In this document: one piece after another, positions 45,897 to 56,400 of the stretch | How the letters are laid out: the number at the start of each line of letters is the position of its first letter | Position numbering within the stretch: the stretch's first letter is position 1 | Source: Paguma larvata | Lineage: Eukaryota; Chordata; Mammalia; Carnivora; Viverridae | Direction: 5' to 3' | DNA: 64,000 nucleotides | Assembly: GCA_030068075.1 (NCBI GenBank) | Contig: CM057824.1 | Span: forward strand, 126,346,414 to 126,410,413 | Translations under genes and position numbers: made by a program | The notes under the pieces: generated by a model | The model's input: only the letters and a program-made list of their open reading frames with translations | Told to the model about the DNA's origin: nothing | Database searches by the model: none

Positions 45897-47886
45897 GTAC
45901 CTTTATTAAAGATCTCTGCACTATTCTTACTTATGTTTGGCTATTTAATACACATACTTGAGGGCATGCATGCACCTTCACCTTTATGTCTGTTGCTGCA
46001 TAACCTACAGCTTACCCACCCGTGATCTGAAATTACCTTGCCAACTGCTAACAGCTTTGAATTTCAAATGAAAGTTTAAGTACAAAGCTTATGGAACTTG
46101 TCAAAAGAATAATTTTATGTTTCTAGAGTTAATTCTTTATGTACACATATGATCAGTTTATTCTCAGATTGATAGCTTTCAATAAGATTTGTTTCACTGA
46201 ATAGCAAAAATTTGAACATTTAAAAATAATTTTTTTCCTATTTTACTTGAATTATGTATTATAATTCTTTGCCCACCATTTCCTGCCAAAAGATCCTACA
46301 GCATGATTGAAAATAGATAATGGGTATTTTTGTTTCTGCAACCTCCATATGAATGTGAATTGAGTGATTCATCATTTCTGAATGCCTACGAGTGCTTTTT
46401 ACACTGTGGCAACTCCCTTTCATCTCTTCACTCTTCGTTCTCATCTACTTACTTTTCTAACATTATAAAGAGGCAGTTTTGCTTCCTATAATATGATTCT
46501 TGAGAATCCAGATGAAAATGTGCTGTTGTCCTTTATCCCATCAGATCCCCCCGTCTCCCGCTTTTCACATTTTTCTTAAACCTCTTACATTTGATCTTTT
46601 TTATATTTGAGAGAAGGGCCAGTGAAGCTGTTTCTGAGTAGAAACACAGGGAAGACCTTGAATTCTATCATCGTTAGTTTTTACTAGCATCGATAAGAAC
46701 TTAATATATATTAAATAGTTTTTTCCAAGTAACTTTTCTTCAACTTATTCCAAAGTTACAATTAAGCTATTATATAAGAATTAATCACCAAAATCAGAGG
46801 TGTCACAAAGACATTAATATTTCTGTGCCAATGTAAGAAAACATGGGCCACGAGGAGAATGAGAAGCTGGTTTGTGAGACAGGACCTGCTCAGAGGGATT
46901 TTCCGAAACAAACGTTTAGGGATATTGTGACTCTTGAGCATGTCATCAAACTATGAGTGATAGTTTCAGTGAATCAAAGGTTATGGATGCAATCTCTTGA
47001 TTGCTCTAATACAATAGCTTCATAGTGCCTTCAGTCGTTTCATTTTGCAGATATTTTAAAATGTAAACAGCTAAGAATGATAAGGTATATAAAAAAAAGA
47101 AACACTGAAGTATTTACTACTTAATAGCAATACGCTGTTCCAATTAACTATTTTATTGCTATGTTGGTGCTTGAAAGTTATGGAAACTGTTGTATTTTTA
47201 ATACAAATGTTAATTTATTGATCAAGTACCTTAGTGCTTATTTTAGGGTAAGCCTTCTGATATTTTAAAAAAGTAGCATTGTGATTAATCATTTAACACT
47301 ATCTTTTATGCAAATGCGTATGCTATTGGCAGAGATGCATTTTGTTTTTTGTGTTTTTTTTTTAAATTGATTGCAGTGACAGTTTAACAGTGCATGTACC
47401 TCAGAACTTAAAGGTCATGTGGATACAGGGCTGCAGCTTATAGACATTTTGGTTGTAGAATTATGCAGGGGTGCCCAGCCAACAGGCAGAAGTGGAAGTG
47501 AAATTGAGCCCATGCTGAGTTCCTCAAACCGTAAAGAAGAGACACTTTTTAAAATAAAAAGTGTTGCTTGTTCTAAGTGGTTCTCAGAGAGCAGCATATT
47601 TTTTTAAATTTGTCAAGAGGAGATGCCTTTTTAAAATTCTTCAGTTCAGAGAGGGTGCCTCTGTGCAGTTTGTACAAAAGCACCCTGTGAAGTTAGCTGC
47701 GGCCCTGTATGGATGCTTTTGAAAGATACTTACATGCACATGGGATCATACTTGCTATAAAATATGCAGTGTTTGATTTATAAATAGTGAAAAACAAAGG
47801 ACTTTTAACTTGCATGTAAAGAAGTTCATTTTTTTATTTTTTATGTTCACTGTTCAAAAACTCTCACTTTAAATTCCTTGTGGCAG
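45897..47886 (+). other. Intron between the two muscle cassette exons
   Basis: 2.0 kb with no mobile element that I recognise. TGCATG motifs are at 45967-45972 (71 nt after the first cassette), 47391-47396 and 47811-47816 (71 nt before the second cassette acceptor). Segments around 46800-47060 and 47400-47720 have mixed, non-repetitive composition and are candidates for conserved splicing-control sequence. Confidence 0.75.
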
Positions 47887-47982
47887 ATCATGATGACACC
47901 GAACATGCAAGGTATTATCATGGCGATAGGTAAATCCAGGAATGTATATGACAGGTGTGGCCCTGAAGCAGGGTTCTTTAAG
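47887..47982 (+). CDS. USP25: USP25 muscle cassette exon 2 of 2 (exon '19b', 32 codons)
   Basis: 96 nt, 32 codons, phase 0 at both ends. The acceptor is ccttgtggcag and the donor TTTAAG|gtacaa, weak because it has no G at +5. It encodes IMMTPNMQGIIMAIGKSRNV followed by YDRCGPEAGFFK, a Met/Ile-rich peptide with no obvious domain. Included alone it would match the 32-residue insertion of the 1,087-residue USP25 isoform; with the preceding cassette it gives the muscle isoform. It has an internal, better-looking donor at 47930, described in the findings. Confidence 0.92.
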
Positions 47983-48374
47983 GTACAATTAACATTTTCT
48001 TTTAATTTTTTTTATGTTTTTAATTTAACTACTTAAAATATTTTATTTTCTTGAATTAAATTTGGTTTTCTATATGATTTCTCTTTTCCTACCTTAGCCA
48101 CAGCTGCCTGATGATCTGAGCATTTCTTTTATGCATGAGTCTAGGACTGGTACTTTGTTTTTGGTAACTCAGATAATTTAACAACAACAACAAAAAAAGG
48201 CATTTCACGTGGGTTACCCTAAGAGTGCACCTCTGGTTTGTTAGCAGAAATTACAGTTGTGTTTTTATTTTAAGGGAATAAAAGGAATTAAGCAAAAATA
48301 GGAACTGAGTAACTGCTTCTGGTATTATTTTCTTCTCATTGGTAATACTGTTGTAAGGTTATTTACCTCATTAC

Positions 48375-48900
48375 CTGGGTTTTGTTGTCTCCCCACTTCG
48401 AAGAATGAAGAGGTAGACACAGAATAAAATGAGCAGCAGGCAAAGTTATTAGACTATAACAAAGTAGAATAGTATGAAAGCTCTCATTACAGAGAGGGGC
48501 CATTCGAAGGTCAATACCCAGGACTGTAGGCAAGGCTCTTTGTTTGATAAGGGTTTGGCCCTTCCCCCTTGTTCCTTCTCAGGCTCTATCCTTATTGGCT
48601 TGATACCTCTAGGTCTGTGCTGTCCATTCCTGATTGGCTTGACTCCATCGTATGAGAAGTCAGACTAGGGCCTACTGTTCCTCCTGTAACATAAGTTTTA
48701 TGGTTTACTTTTTTTTGGTCAGGTATTTTGATTGTCAGATTCCTGAGGGAAACCTGAGGGGGGTAGGTGGTGTCTGTTACATTCTTAAGAGGGACCTTAG
48801 CCTGAGGGGGGTTCCCTGAGGTCAGACGCTCCCAGCATTGTTCCAAAATACGTGTTTTTCCCCACCCAGGGACCTCAGGTCCTAACCTTTCCCTCTCTGC
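48375..48900. mobile_element. Possible endogenous-retrovirus LTR
   Basis: A block of clearly different composition from its AT-rich surroundings: tgttgtctccccacttcgaa near 48383, cttattggcttgatacctct and cctgattggcttgactccat (two echoing segments), and later ttccctgaggtcagacgctc. It resembles a solo LTR, probably antisense, but I cannot match it to a named family and see no internal retroviral genes. A unique GC-rich patch is the alternative. Confidence 0.4.
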
Positions 48901-49560
48901 CTATTTTATCCTCTTTTCCCTTTCATAATACTATCAGTCAGTATTCCAATATTTTTGTCTAAATTTCACTATCATTTGGTATTAACTGCTTTCTTCATTT
49001 GGTTGTTTCAAAAATGATTTGTTCATTTATTTTTATGTTTCTTGTTCATTTATGATTTCTCCAGGATTAATTTTTTGATATCCTTGTCATTTCAAGACAT
49101 GTGAGACCATCAATCAGTTGCATTATTTCGTGACCACATCTTTTTTTCCCTCTAATACCAGATCTTTATGGTATTTATTGCTTTCATGTTTTTGAAAGAT
49201 GAAAACACTGTTTTGTCATTTTATTTTGATTTACCAAAAATTTCAAGTTTTTTTCACTTTTTGCCCTAGTTTTAGTGTTTTTTTTTTCTAAAAAATAACA
49301 GAACAGCTTTATTGAGGTATAGTTTGCTACAAGAAGCTGTATGCTCCCTTTTTTGACCTTAAAAATCTAAAATTTTCTCTTAATTTTCTATATTCTGCCT
49401 TCATCCAACTCAGTCTCTAAAAAGCTGCTTATTTTCACTATTTCTTTCATTCTGTAGTACAAAAAAAGGCCTTGTGCTTAGTAACTTTATATCAATAAAC
49501 ACTTTTGAGCTTGTTTAGGATTAGAACGACCAACCGTCTTGGAGTACTCAGGACCAAGGA

Positions 49561-49590
49561 GTTCTCTGGAGTTCTCTGGAGTTCTCTGGA
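49561..49590. repeat. 10-bp unit repeated three times
   Basis: gttctctgga occurs three times in perfect tandem. Confidence 0.95.
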
Positions 49591-50138
49591 GTACAGGATT
49601 CTAAGTGCTAAACCTCAGACTGGTGCTGGGATGAGTTGATCACCCTTTAAGATCTATAAGAAAGGTTGAAAACTGCTGCCATTGGGGGAAAAAAAAGAAA
49701 ACCACCACCACCAAAACTTTGTTTAGAAATTTACCTTTATTTTCAGATAGTCCATGTTTTCTTTTCTTAAAATGCACTGAGTATATGTCTTCTAAAGTTT
49801 TCATCTATTTCTCATGGAAAAATTATTTGTCATTTACTGTACCATTGTCATTTTTTTTGGTCAAGTTGGGTATCTTTATGTTGAATTGTAAATCTCACTC
49901 CTTTTAGATTAATACCTGCATATGTTTTAAACAGCCAGCTAATTATATACACTACAAACAACAGTCACACTGCACCCTCACTCCCCCCATGGTACCAGCT
50001 TCCAGTTATTTTATCTACTACTTTTGGCTTGAATTCCATATCTTTAAGCAAACACACAATGATGTATTTCCGTGATTCTTAGTTTGCATGTTTCCTGTTG
50101 AATTCCTTACTATAGGATATGAACAATGAGCTCTCCTC

Positions 50139-50158
50139 ATACACACACACACACACAC
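50139..50158. repeat. AC microsatellite
   Basis: About ten AC repeats. Confidence 0.92.
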
Positions 50159-50859
50159 GCATGTAAAATTTTGTCATTTTGATTAAATCAGAATTCTCAG
50201 TTTCTATTACTTGTGTGTATGCTACTCAGGATTGAGCTAACTCATAACATTATTACTTTTACTTTTTTTGTCTCCCTTCAGCTTTCATTTTCCTTGGAGC
50301 TGTTTTATTTTTTTGTTTTGCTTATTTTTATATATGTGTTACTGATGTACTTCTAAACTCTCCACCAGTTGCTTAAATCTCCTTGTATTCTGTTAATTTT
50401 AACTTCTAGGGGTGGTTTATTCTGGAACAGACTTCTTCTGGAATAGACTTATAGAATAATAGGCTTAGTAGAAGAAGTCTGTTTTAGAAGTCTATTCCAA
50501 GCTTTGTAAACTCTTTAAGAGACTGCATTGATTTTCCTTTTCCCCCAGTGTATAACCAATATCTTGGGATCTTTTTTCACCATTACCCTGGGGATGCCCT
50601 TTGCATCTTGTCCTTTGTGTATTTTCTATATTTCATATATTTCTCTTTTTCGGGTTACCCTCTGATTTTGAGGCAGCAGTAAATCTCTCAAGTTTATATC
50701 CATGTATATTTATTTTCACCTATCTGTAATTGAAGGATATATATATGTGTGTGTAATCTTATGTAAACATTTATCAGTTCATGAATAATGTATATTTTTG
50801 GCTTAGGTAAAATGGTTCGCTTTTGGAAAATTCTACTGATAACTATCTAATTTTAGAAA

Positions 50860-51290
50860 ATTTGTCATATAAATAACAAAAGTAATATGCGCACAGTGCA
50901 AGCTATTCAGTAGTATACAGGTGTCTAAAGTAAAACTAATAATGGCAGTCTCTGCCACTGCCCTGTGTAACCACCGTTTTCGCTGTGTAGCCTTCCTGAT
51001 GCTTCCCTTTTGTTTATACAAGCATGCGTAGGTAGGGAGCATTTTTTTTCTTTTTTAAATTTTACTATTAGCAGTATTTTGTAACTCATATAACTCAAAT
51101 ATATGGTGGACTTTCTTTTTTTTATAGTGAGTATTAAAGTGAAGACTATACTACATTATCTTTACTGCCTGCGTTTTTGATATTCCATGATATAGCTATA
51201 CTTTCACTTATTATATATCACCCTATTTATGGGGATATGTTGTGTTTTTTCCCAGCCTTGCATTTCTAAGTTAGTTTGTGGTACCTTTTT
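50860..51290 (-). mobile_element. Old L1 3' region, antisense
   Basis: A weak match: a block with gtgtagccttcctgatgctt, then gatattccatgatatagcta near 51180, followed by a decayed part of the antisense L1M 3' order. Confidence 0.4.
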
Positions 51291-52869
51291 TCATAAAGAA
51301 GTTTTTAAAACACTGTGCTTTCAAGTCTTTCTACTCCTTTCTGGATCCTGGAGTTTCATTACTATATAAAGCCTCCTTCCTAGACCTAAAGTACAAGTTT
51401 TCTGTAATAGTTTCTTAAAGCATTTTTCTTAGTAAATTTTGATTTTATGAATTCAGATGTGCACACTATTTATAGTTAACTCGATAGCATTTTATTTGGG
51501 TTCTCTACAGTCTCTATTAAAAAGTTTTACTGTACTTTTCTTTTTTGTGCTAGCTTCATCAAGTTTGATTTTATACTTATGTTTTAGTAAATGAATCTGA
51601 AAGTTTTTCTGTTTTTTTAATACCCTGGTATAGTTTACATAGGGATGAATTATCTATTCCGTAAGAGTAAGTTAGAACTTGAAAACCATATGACCCTAGC
51701 CCCTTTTTTGGTTGTAGATTTTTTGATAATTTTTTGGTTCCTCCTGCAGTGATTGGCCTGTCGAAATGTTCTGTTTCCTTTTCAGTTGATTCTAATCATT
51801 ATCAGCATTCAGTGTTAATTCACAAAATACATATGCAGCACAGTAACTAACATGATGGCTGCTCCTGTCTTTTTCCCTAAATTAGATACAGCATATTTTT
51901 AAATTTTCTTTTTTAATGCTTACTTTATTATTGATGAGGAAAAAGGTGTATATATCTCTATATCTGTATATATTTTCTGTCACATTACCAAAAAAATCTT
52001 AATTGGGTTTATTTATATTCGCTTCTTGGCTATGAGAAGTTTTTCAACTCTGTGCCTTGTTCTAAATAAGGACTTACTCTTGTGTATTGGGATTAGATCA
52101 AATTTTAAATGTTATATATGTTTGCTGGTGGTAAAAACATGTCATGAAATGTTTTTTACTGATAAAAAGGTGATTTGGGTATAAAACTTATGTCTGGGTA
52201 ATTGTAAAGATTTAACCTCTTAATTAGAAAGAGTCACCAATTCAGTCGGTCCTGGATACTGTATCAACCACAGGTCATTCCACATGGCAGTCTGCCCTGC
52301 TATAAACACATAATATGAGAGTCAATAGGCAGGTAGAGCTGGAAGAATAAAATGAGGAAGGATGCTTACCTGGGTTCTTTCCCAAATTGACTTTGTTATG
52401 ATTAGTTTCTACTGTTAACAGAAAGTCCCCATAGTGTTTTAAAGAGAGACATTTTTGTCACGTAAAAATGAAATTCAGAGAATTGCAGTATGAGACTTCT
52501 ATGATGAGAAAATATGAAAGCCAGAAGGACAATATTCACAAAATACTTGTTGCTTGTATGTTTATATACAGTGGGTGCAGTGGGAAGGTCATATTATAAT
52601 TATAGTCATGGGATTTATATACTTTTTTTCATTTACTTTGGAAGACAATAAAATTTTCTGTGCCTTTTTTTTTTGGACTATATCTGTTTAAGTGCCCTAA
52701 AGATTTTAATGAAGTACTAACACTTCTGTATTAATGAAACTTTTCTTTCTAGTTATTTCATTGCTTCATAACAGTTGTTCCTTGTTGCCATGATTTTATC
52801 AGTTCTCTTAATTTTTGAAGTGCCTATTATTTTTACCCCTTTGTTTACTCAAAAGCTATAAGAATATGT

Positions 52870-53262
52870 TTATTATTATAACATAAAACATCCCCAGAAG
52901 TACAGCTCATGAGCGTGCAGTTCAGTGAATTACCACAGAGTAAACATGTCCGGGTAACTACCAGTCAGGCCTAGAACATTTTAGTACTTAAGATGCTACT
53001 TTTGTTTCTCCTTCCTGTCACTTGCTACTTTCTCCTACTACCCCAAAGCAGACATTATCGGGACTTGTAACAACATAAATAAGTGTACTTATTACACTTG
53101 GAATCTTTTACTACAGTTCCTTTTTTGTCTGGCTTTTACTTAATGACGTGTTTGGAGCTTTAGCTATGTTCCTGGATATAGTTGTAGTTTATTCATTCTC
53201 ATGGTATCCCACTGTGTGCCAATACCGTAATTTTTTTCATCCTGTTGATAGGCATATTCAAG
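52870..53262 (-). mobile_element. Old L1 3' region, antisense
   Basis: gtgcagttcagtgaattacc, aggcctagaacattttagta, then ttttttgtctggcttttact and atcctgttgataggcatatt match antisense L1M in order. Confidence 0.6.
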
Positions 53263-54435
53263 ATGTATTTATTAGCTGCTTATATCATGATACTGTCTTA
53301 AATAATGTGTGCAGCTTGAGAAATGATGGACTGAGTTTCTGCCTTACTGAAGCTTATTTTGAGCGGGGAAGCAAACAGTAGTTAGAATTATAATCAGTAT
53401 GATGAAGAAGCAGTTTGATGTGGAAAAACATATAATGGGGAAACAGAGCTGTTATCTAGAGGGCTTCTAAGAGAAGTACCTCCAAATAGTCCAAAACATA
53501 ACATTTTGACTAAGGTGTCTTTTTTTACACTGACTTGAAATACCATCTTTATCACGTATTAAATCCCATTTGTAAGTTAGGTCTGTTTGGATCTCTCTAT
53601 TCTAGTGATGTATTTTTCTGATTTTGAACATTACGCCTATGTACATTATAGATCGTTTGTAATATATTTTGATGTTTTATAGGAAAAATGCTGACTCATT
53701 TTCGTTCTTTCATTAATGAAAAGTTTGGCAAGTCTCTTTCTTTCCTTCTTCTTTTTTTTTTTTTGGATGATTTTTAGAATCACTTGCTGCTTCCCTCCCC
53801 AAATCCTTTCAGAATTTGATTGCACTTGCATTATGTTTATTCATTAATTTAGGATGAGATGGAGAAATACATTTTTTTTACTGTGTTTTGTCTTCCCAAA
53901 AAGGAATGTGATATGCCTTTTATTTTTGATCTTCTGTTATATCATTCAATAAGTAAGGTTTTATAATTTTACTTTAGTAATGGTCTAATACCTTACTTGT
54001 TTAATTATTTCTAGATGTATAAAAAATGTTTGGTTTTATGAATTAAATCACTTACCCTTATTTTTTCTATCAACTTATTGATATGGTATGTAATGGGAAA
54101 GCTAATTAATTTTATTTATTTATATTATATCTAGTTACCATTGGGCTCTTCATGTTTTCTAATAATAATTTTTTAGTTGAGTCTTATAATTATTTCAGTA
54201 TAGTCTCGCCCATCTTATTATTGGGATAATTTTCATTATACTTTTTATTTCATTACTGTTGAAATTTTGCAGACCAGACTTTTCAAAATATAGTTAAATA
54301 CTAAAATAATGGTAGTAGGTTCCTTTGCCTACTTTGTGATTTTTAATGGCAGTGTCTCTAGTGTTTTGTTCTCAAGTATGATGTATATTATTGTTTTTTA
54401 TAGATTTCCCTTTATAAATTAAAAGCGTTTAATTA

Positions 54436-54653
54436 TTTTTTTTTAATTTTTTTAATGTTTATTTATTTTTGAGAGACAGAGACAGAGTGTGACAGGAGAG
54501 AGACAGAGAGAGAAGGAGACACAGAATCCGAAGCAGGCTCTAGGCTCTGAGCTGTCAGAACAGAGTGTGACATGGGGCTTGAGCCCACTTACTGTGAGAT
54601 CATGACCTGAGCCGAAGTCGGCCGCTCAACTGACTGAGCTACCCAGGCGCCCC
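54436..54653 (-). mobile_element. Felid SINE (SINEC), antisense
   Basis: T-rich start, GA tract, actgtgagatcatgacctga and end gagctacccaggcgcccc. Confidence 0.93.
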
Positions 54654-55284
54654 ATCGTTTTCTTAAATTCATAGTTAAGAATTTCTTCTAAACTGGTTGG
54701 TATTGGAATTTAGAAATATTCTAGTGCATCTGTTTGACATATGAACAGATTTCTCTGTAATTAATCTTCGAAATGTAAAATTTTAACTTTACCATCCCCT
54801 CTTTTTTAACCATTGTAAACACTGTTTTTATATATTCTTTTTATACACAGCATAGTTTATAAAAAATGGATGAGTGTTGGCATCTGTGCTCATAGATAAA
54901 TTGATCTATAGTTTTTAAAATACTTTTCAGTACTTTATATTCATGTTATGCTGGCCTCGTGTAATCAAGGAGACTTTGCCCCTTTCTCAGGCTTTGGAGA
55001 ACTTTAGATAGAGAAATCATTTCATTCTTGAAGATACCAAGCCCTAAAACAGTGTGAACCTGATTCCTTTATTGAGTACAGATCTTGGGCAGCTATTTCA
55101 ATTCTTCTACAGTTTTACTGGGTCTCTTCAAGAACCTGGTAGTGTTTCTCCCTTTTAAAGCAGTTCTGATCATTTCTATTTTCCTAGATGATCATCTGTT
55201 TAATAAAAATTTTGTAGTTTATTGGTATTATTTTTTAAATGTTAAAACATTTTTTTAAATTTTTTGGTATTGTGACCTTTTTTA

Positions 55285-55341
55285 AAAAATTTATTTTAAT
55301 GTTTATTTTTGAAGGAAAGAGAGAGAGGGAGCAGGGGAAGA

Positions 55342-55380
<39 letters not shown>

Positions 55381-55508
55381 AACCAAAGCAGACTCCAGGT
55401 TCTAAGCTGTCAGCACAGAGCCTGATGCAGGGCTCAAACTCACGAACCATGAGATCATGACCTGAGGTGAAATCGGACGCTCAACCGACTGAGCCACCCA
55501 GGCACCCC
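55285..55508 (-). mobile_element. Felid SINE (SINEC), antisense, with target-site duplication
   Basis: Flanks tattgtgacctttttta (from about 55269) and tattgtcacctttttta (from 55511) differ at one base. Contains an expanded GA tract at about 55345-55375 and ends ctgagccacccaggcacccc. Confidence 0.95.
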
Positions 55509-55864
55509 AATATTGTCACCTTTTTTATATCTGGTGTTGAATTTTCTCCCATACTTTGATTTTTCATCCAGCCTTTTGGAAAGAAAAGCTTTTGATTCTT
55601 TCTTATCTCATTGCCACACTATTTTATTTCTTCTATCTTACTTTGGTTTCTTACCCCACTCCATCCCCCAGCTTCATGAAATGTGTTTTTTCTAATACTG
55701 GTTAAGTTGGAATTTTTCTTCGACTAGTAGTCTGGCTATGTCCTGTAGGTTTTGATACCTTATGATATGATATTAGTATAATTTGGATTCCTTTGGGCCA
55801 AGAATAATTTGAGACTATCTTTTTAATTCTTACGAGTTTAGTTTGGGAGTTGTCTTTATTTTTA

Positions 55865-56082
55865 TTTTTTTTTAATGTTTTATTTATTTTCGAGAGAGAG
55901 AGAGAGAGAATGCAAGCAGGGAAGGGGCAGAGAATGGGGGAGACACAGAATCTGAATCAGGCTCCAGGCTTCAGGCTCCAAGCTGTCAGCACAGAGCCTT
56001 TTGCAGGGCTCAGACCCACAAATGTGAGATCATGACCTGAGCCGAAGTAGGATGCTTATCAGACTGAGCCACCAGGCTCCCT
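55865..56082 (-). mobile_element. Felid SINE (SINEC), antisense, with 20-bp target-site duplication
   Basis: gggagttgtctttattttta is present perfectly at 55845-55864 and 56083-56102. The element has a small internal echo, ggctccaggcttcaggctcc, and a shortened head (gccaccaggctccct). Confidence 0.95.
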
Positions 56083-56274
56083 GGGAGTTGTCTTTATTTT
56101 TAATTCCTAGTTGTGTTGCATCGTGGTCAAATAATATAGTCTATATGATTATAACCCCTTGGGATTTGAGGTAGATTTTCTTCCATTTTTTGGTACATTG
56201 TCAGTTTTTTATAAAAATAGTCTATAAATATTTAGTTTATATACGCACACGCACACACATACGTACTCTCTAAA

Positions 56275-56400
56275 ATCATCTAACCTTGTTTCACAGATAA
56301 GTGCATTAAGACTTGGAGACTTTGTGATTTGTTTTATGTCACAGTAAATGGCATATCTAGCTTTTGAATCTTAGTCTAACTGATTTTTCCTTAGATCTTA
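56275..56400 (-). mobile_element. MIR, antisense
   Basis: accttgtttcacagataagt, then gtcacagtaaatggcatatc, corresponds to antisense MIR. Confidence 0.6.

Larger units (their letters stand above)
53510..56230 (-). mobile_element. Old L1 ORF2 region, antisense, with three nested SINEs
   Basis: Antisense ORF2-like sequence throughout: ttggatctctctattctagt near 53588, tatgctggcctcgtgtaatc near 54946 and ttgtgttgcatcgtggtcaa near 56111. SINEs at 54436, 55285 and 55865 interrupt it. No frame is open. Confidence 0.6.

Noticed and set aside
45699..46025. Independent 108-codon gene around the first cassette exon
   Set aside because: Only 45783-45896 matches USP25m. The flanking codons are intronic read-through on either side of good splice sites.
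45039..54435. A SINE-free 9.4 kb interval around the muscle exons as a sign of selection
   Set aside because: With about 28 SINEs in 64 kb, one gap of this size is not unlikely by chance, and 2625-10509 is nearly as long a gap without special exons.
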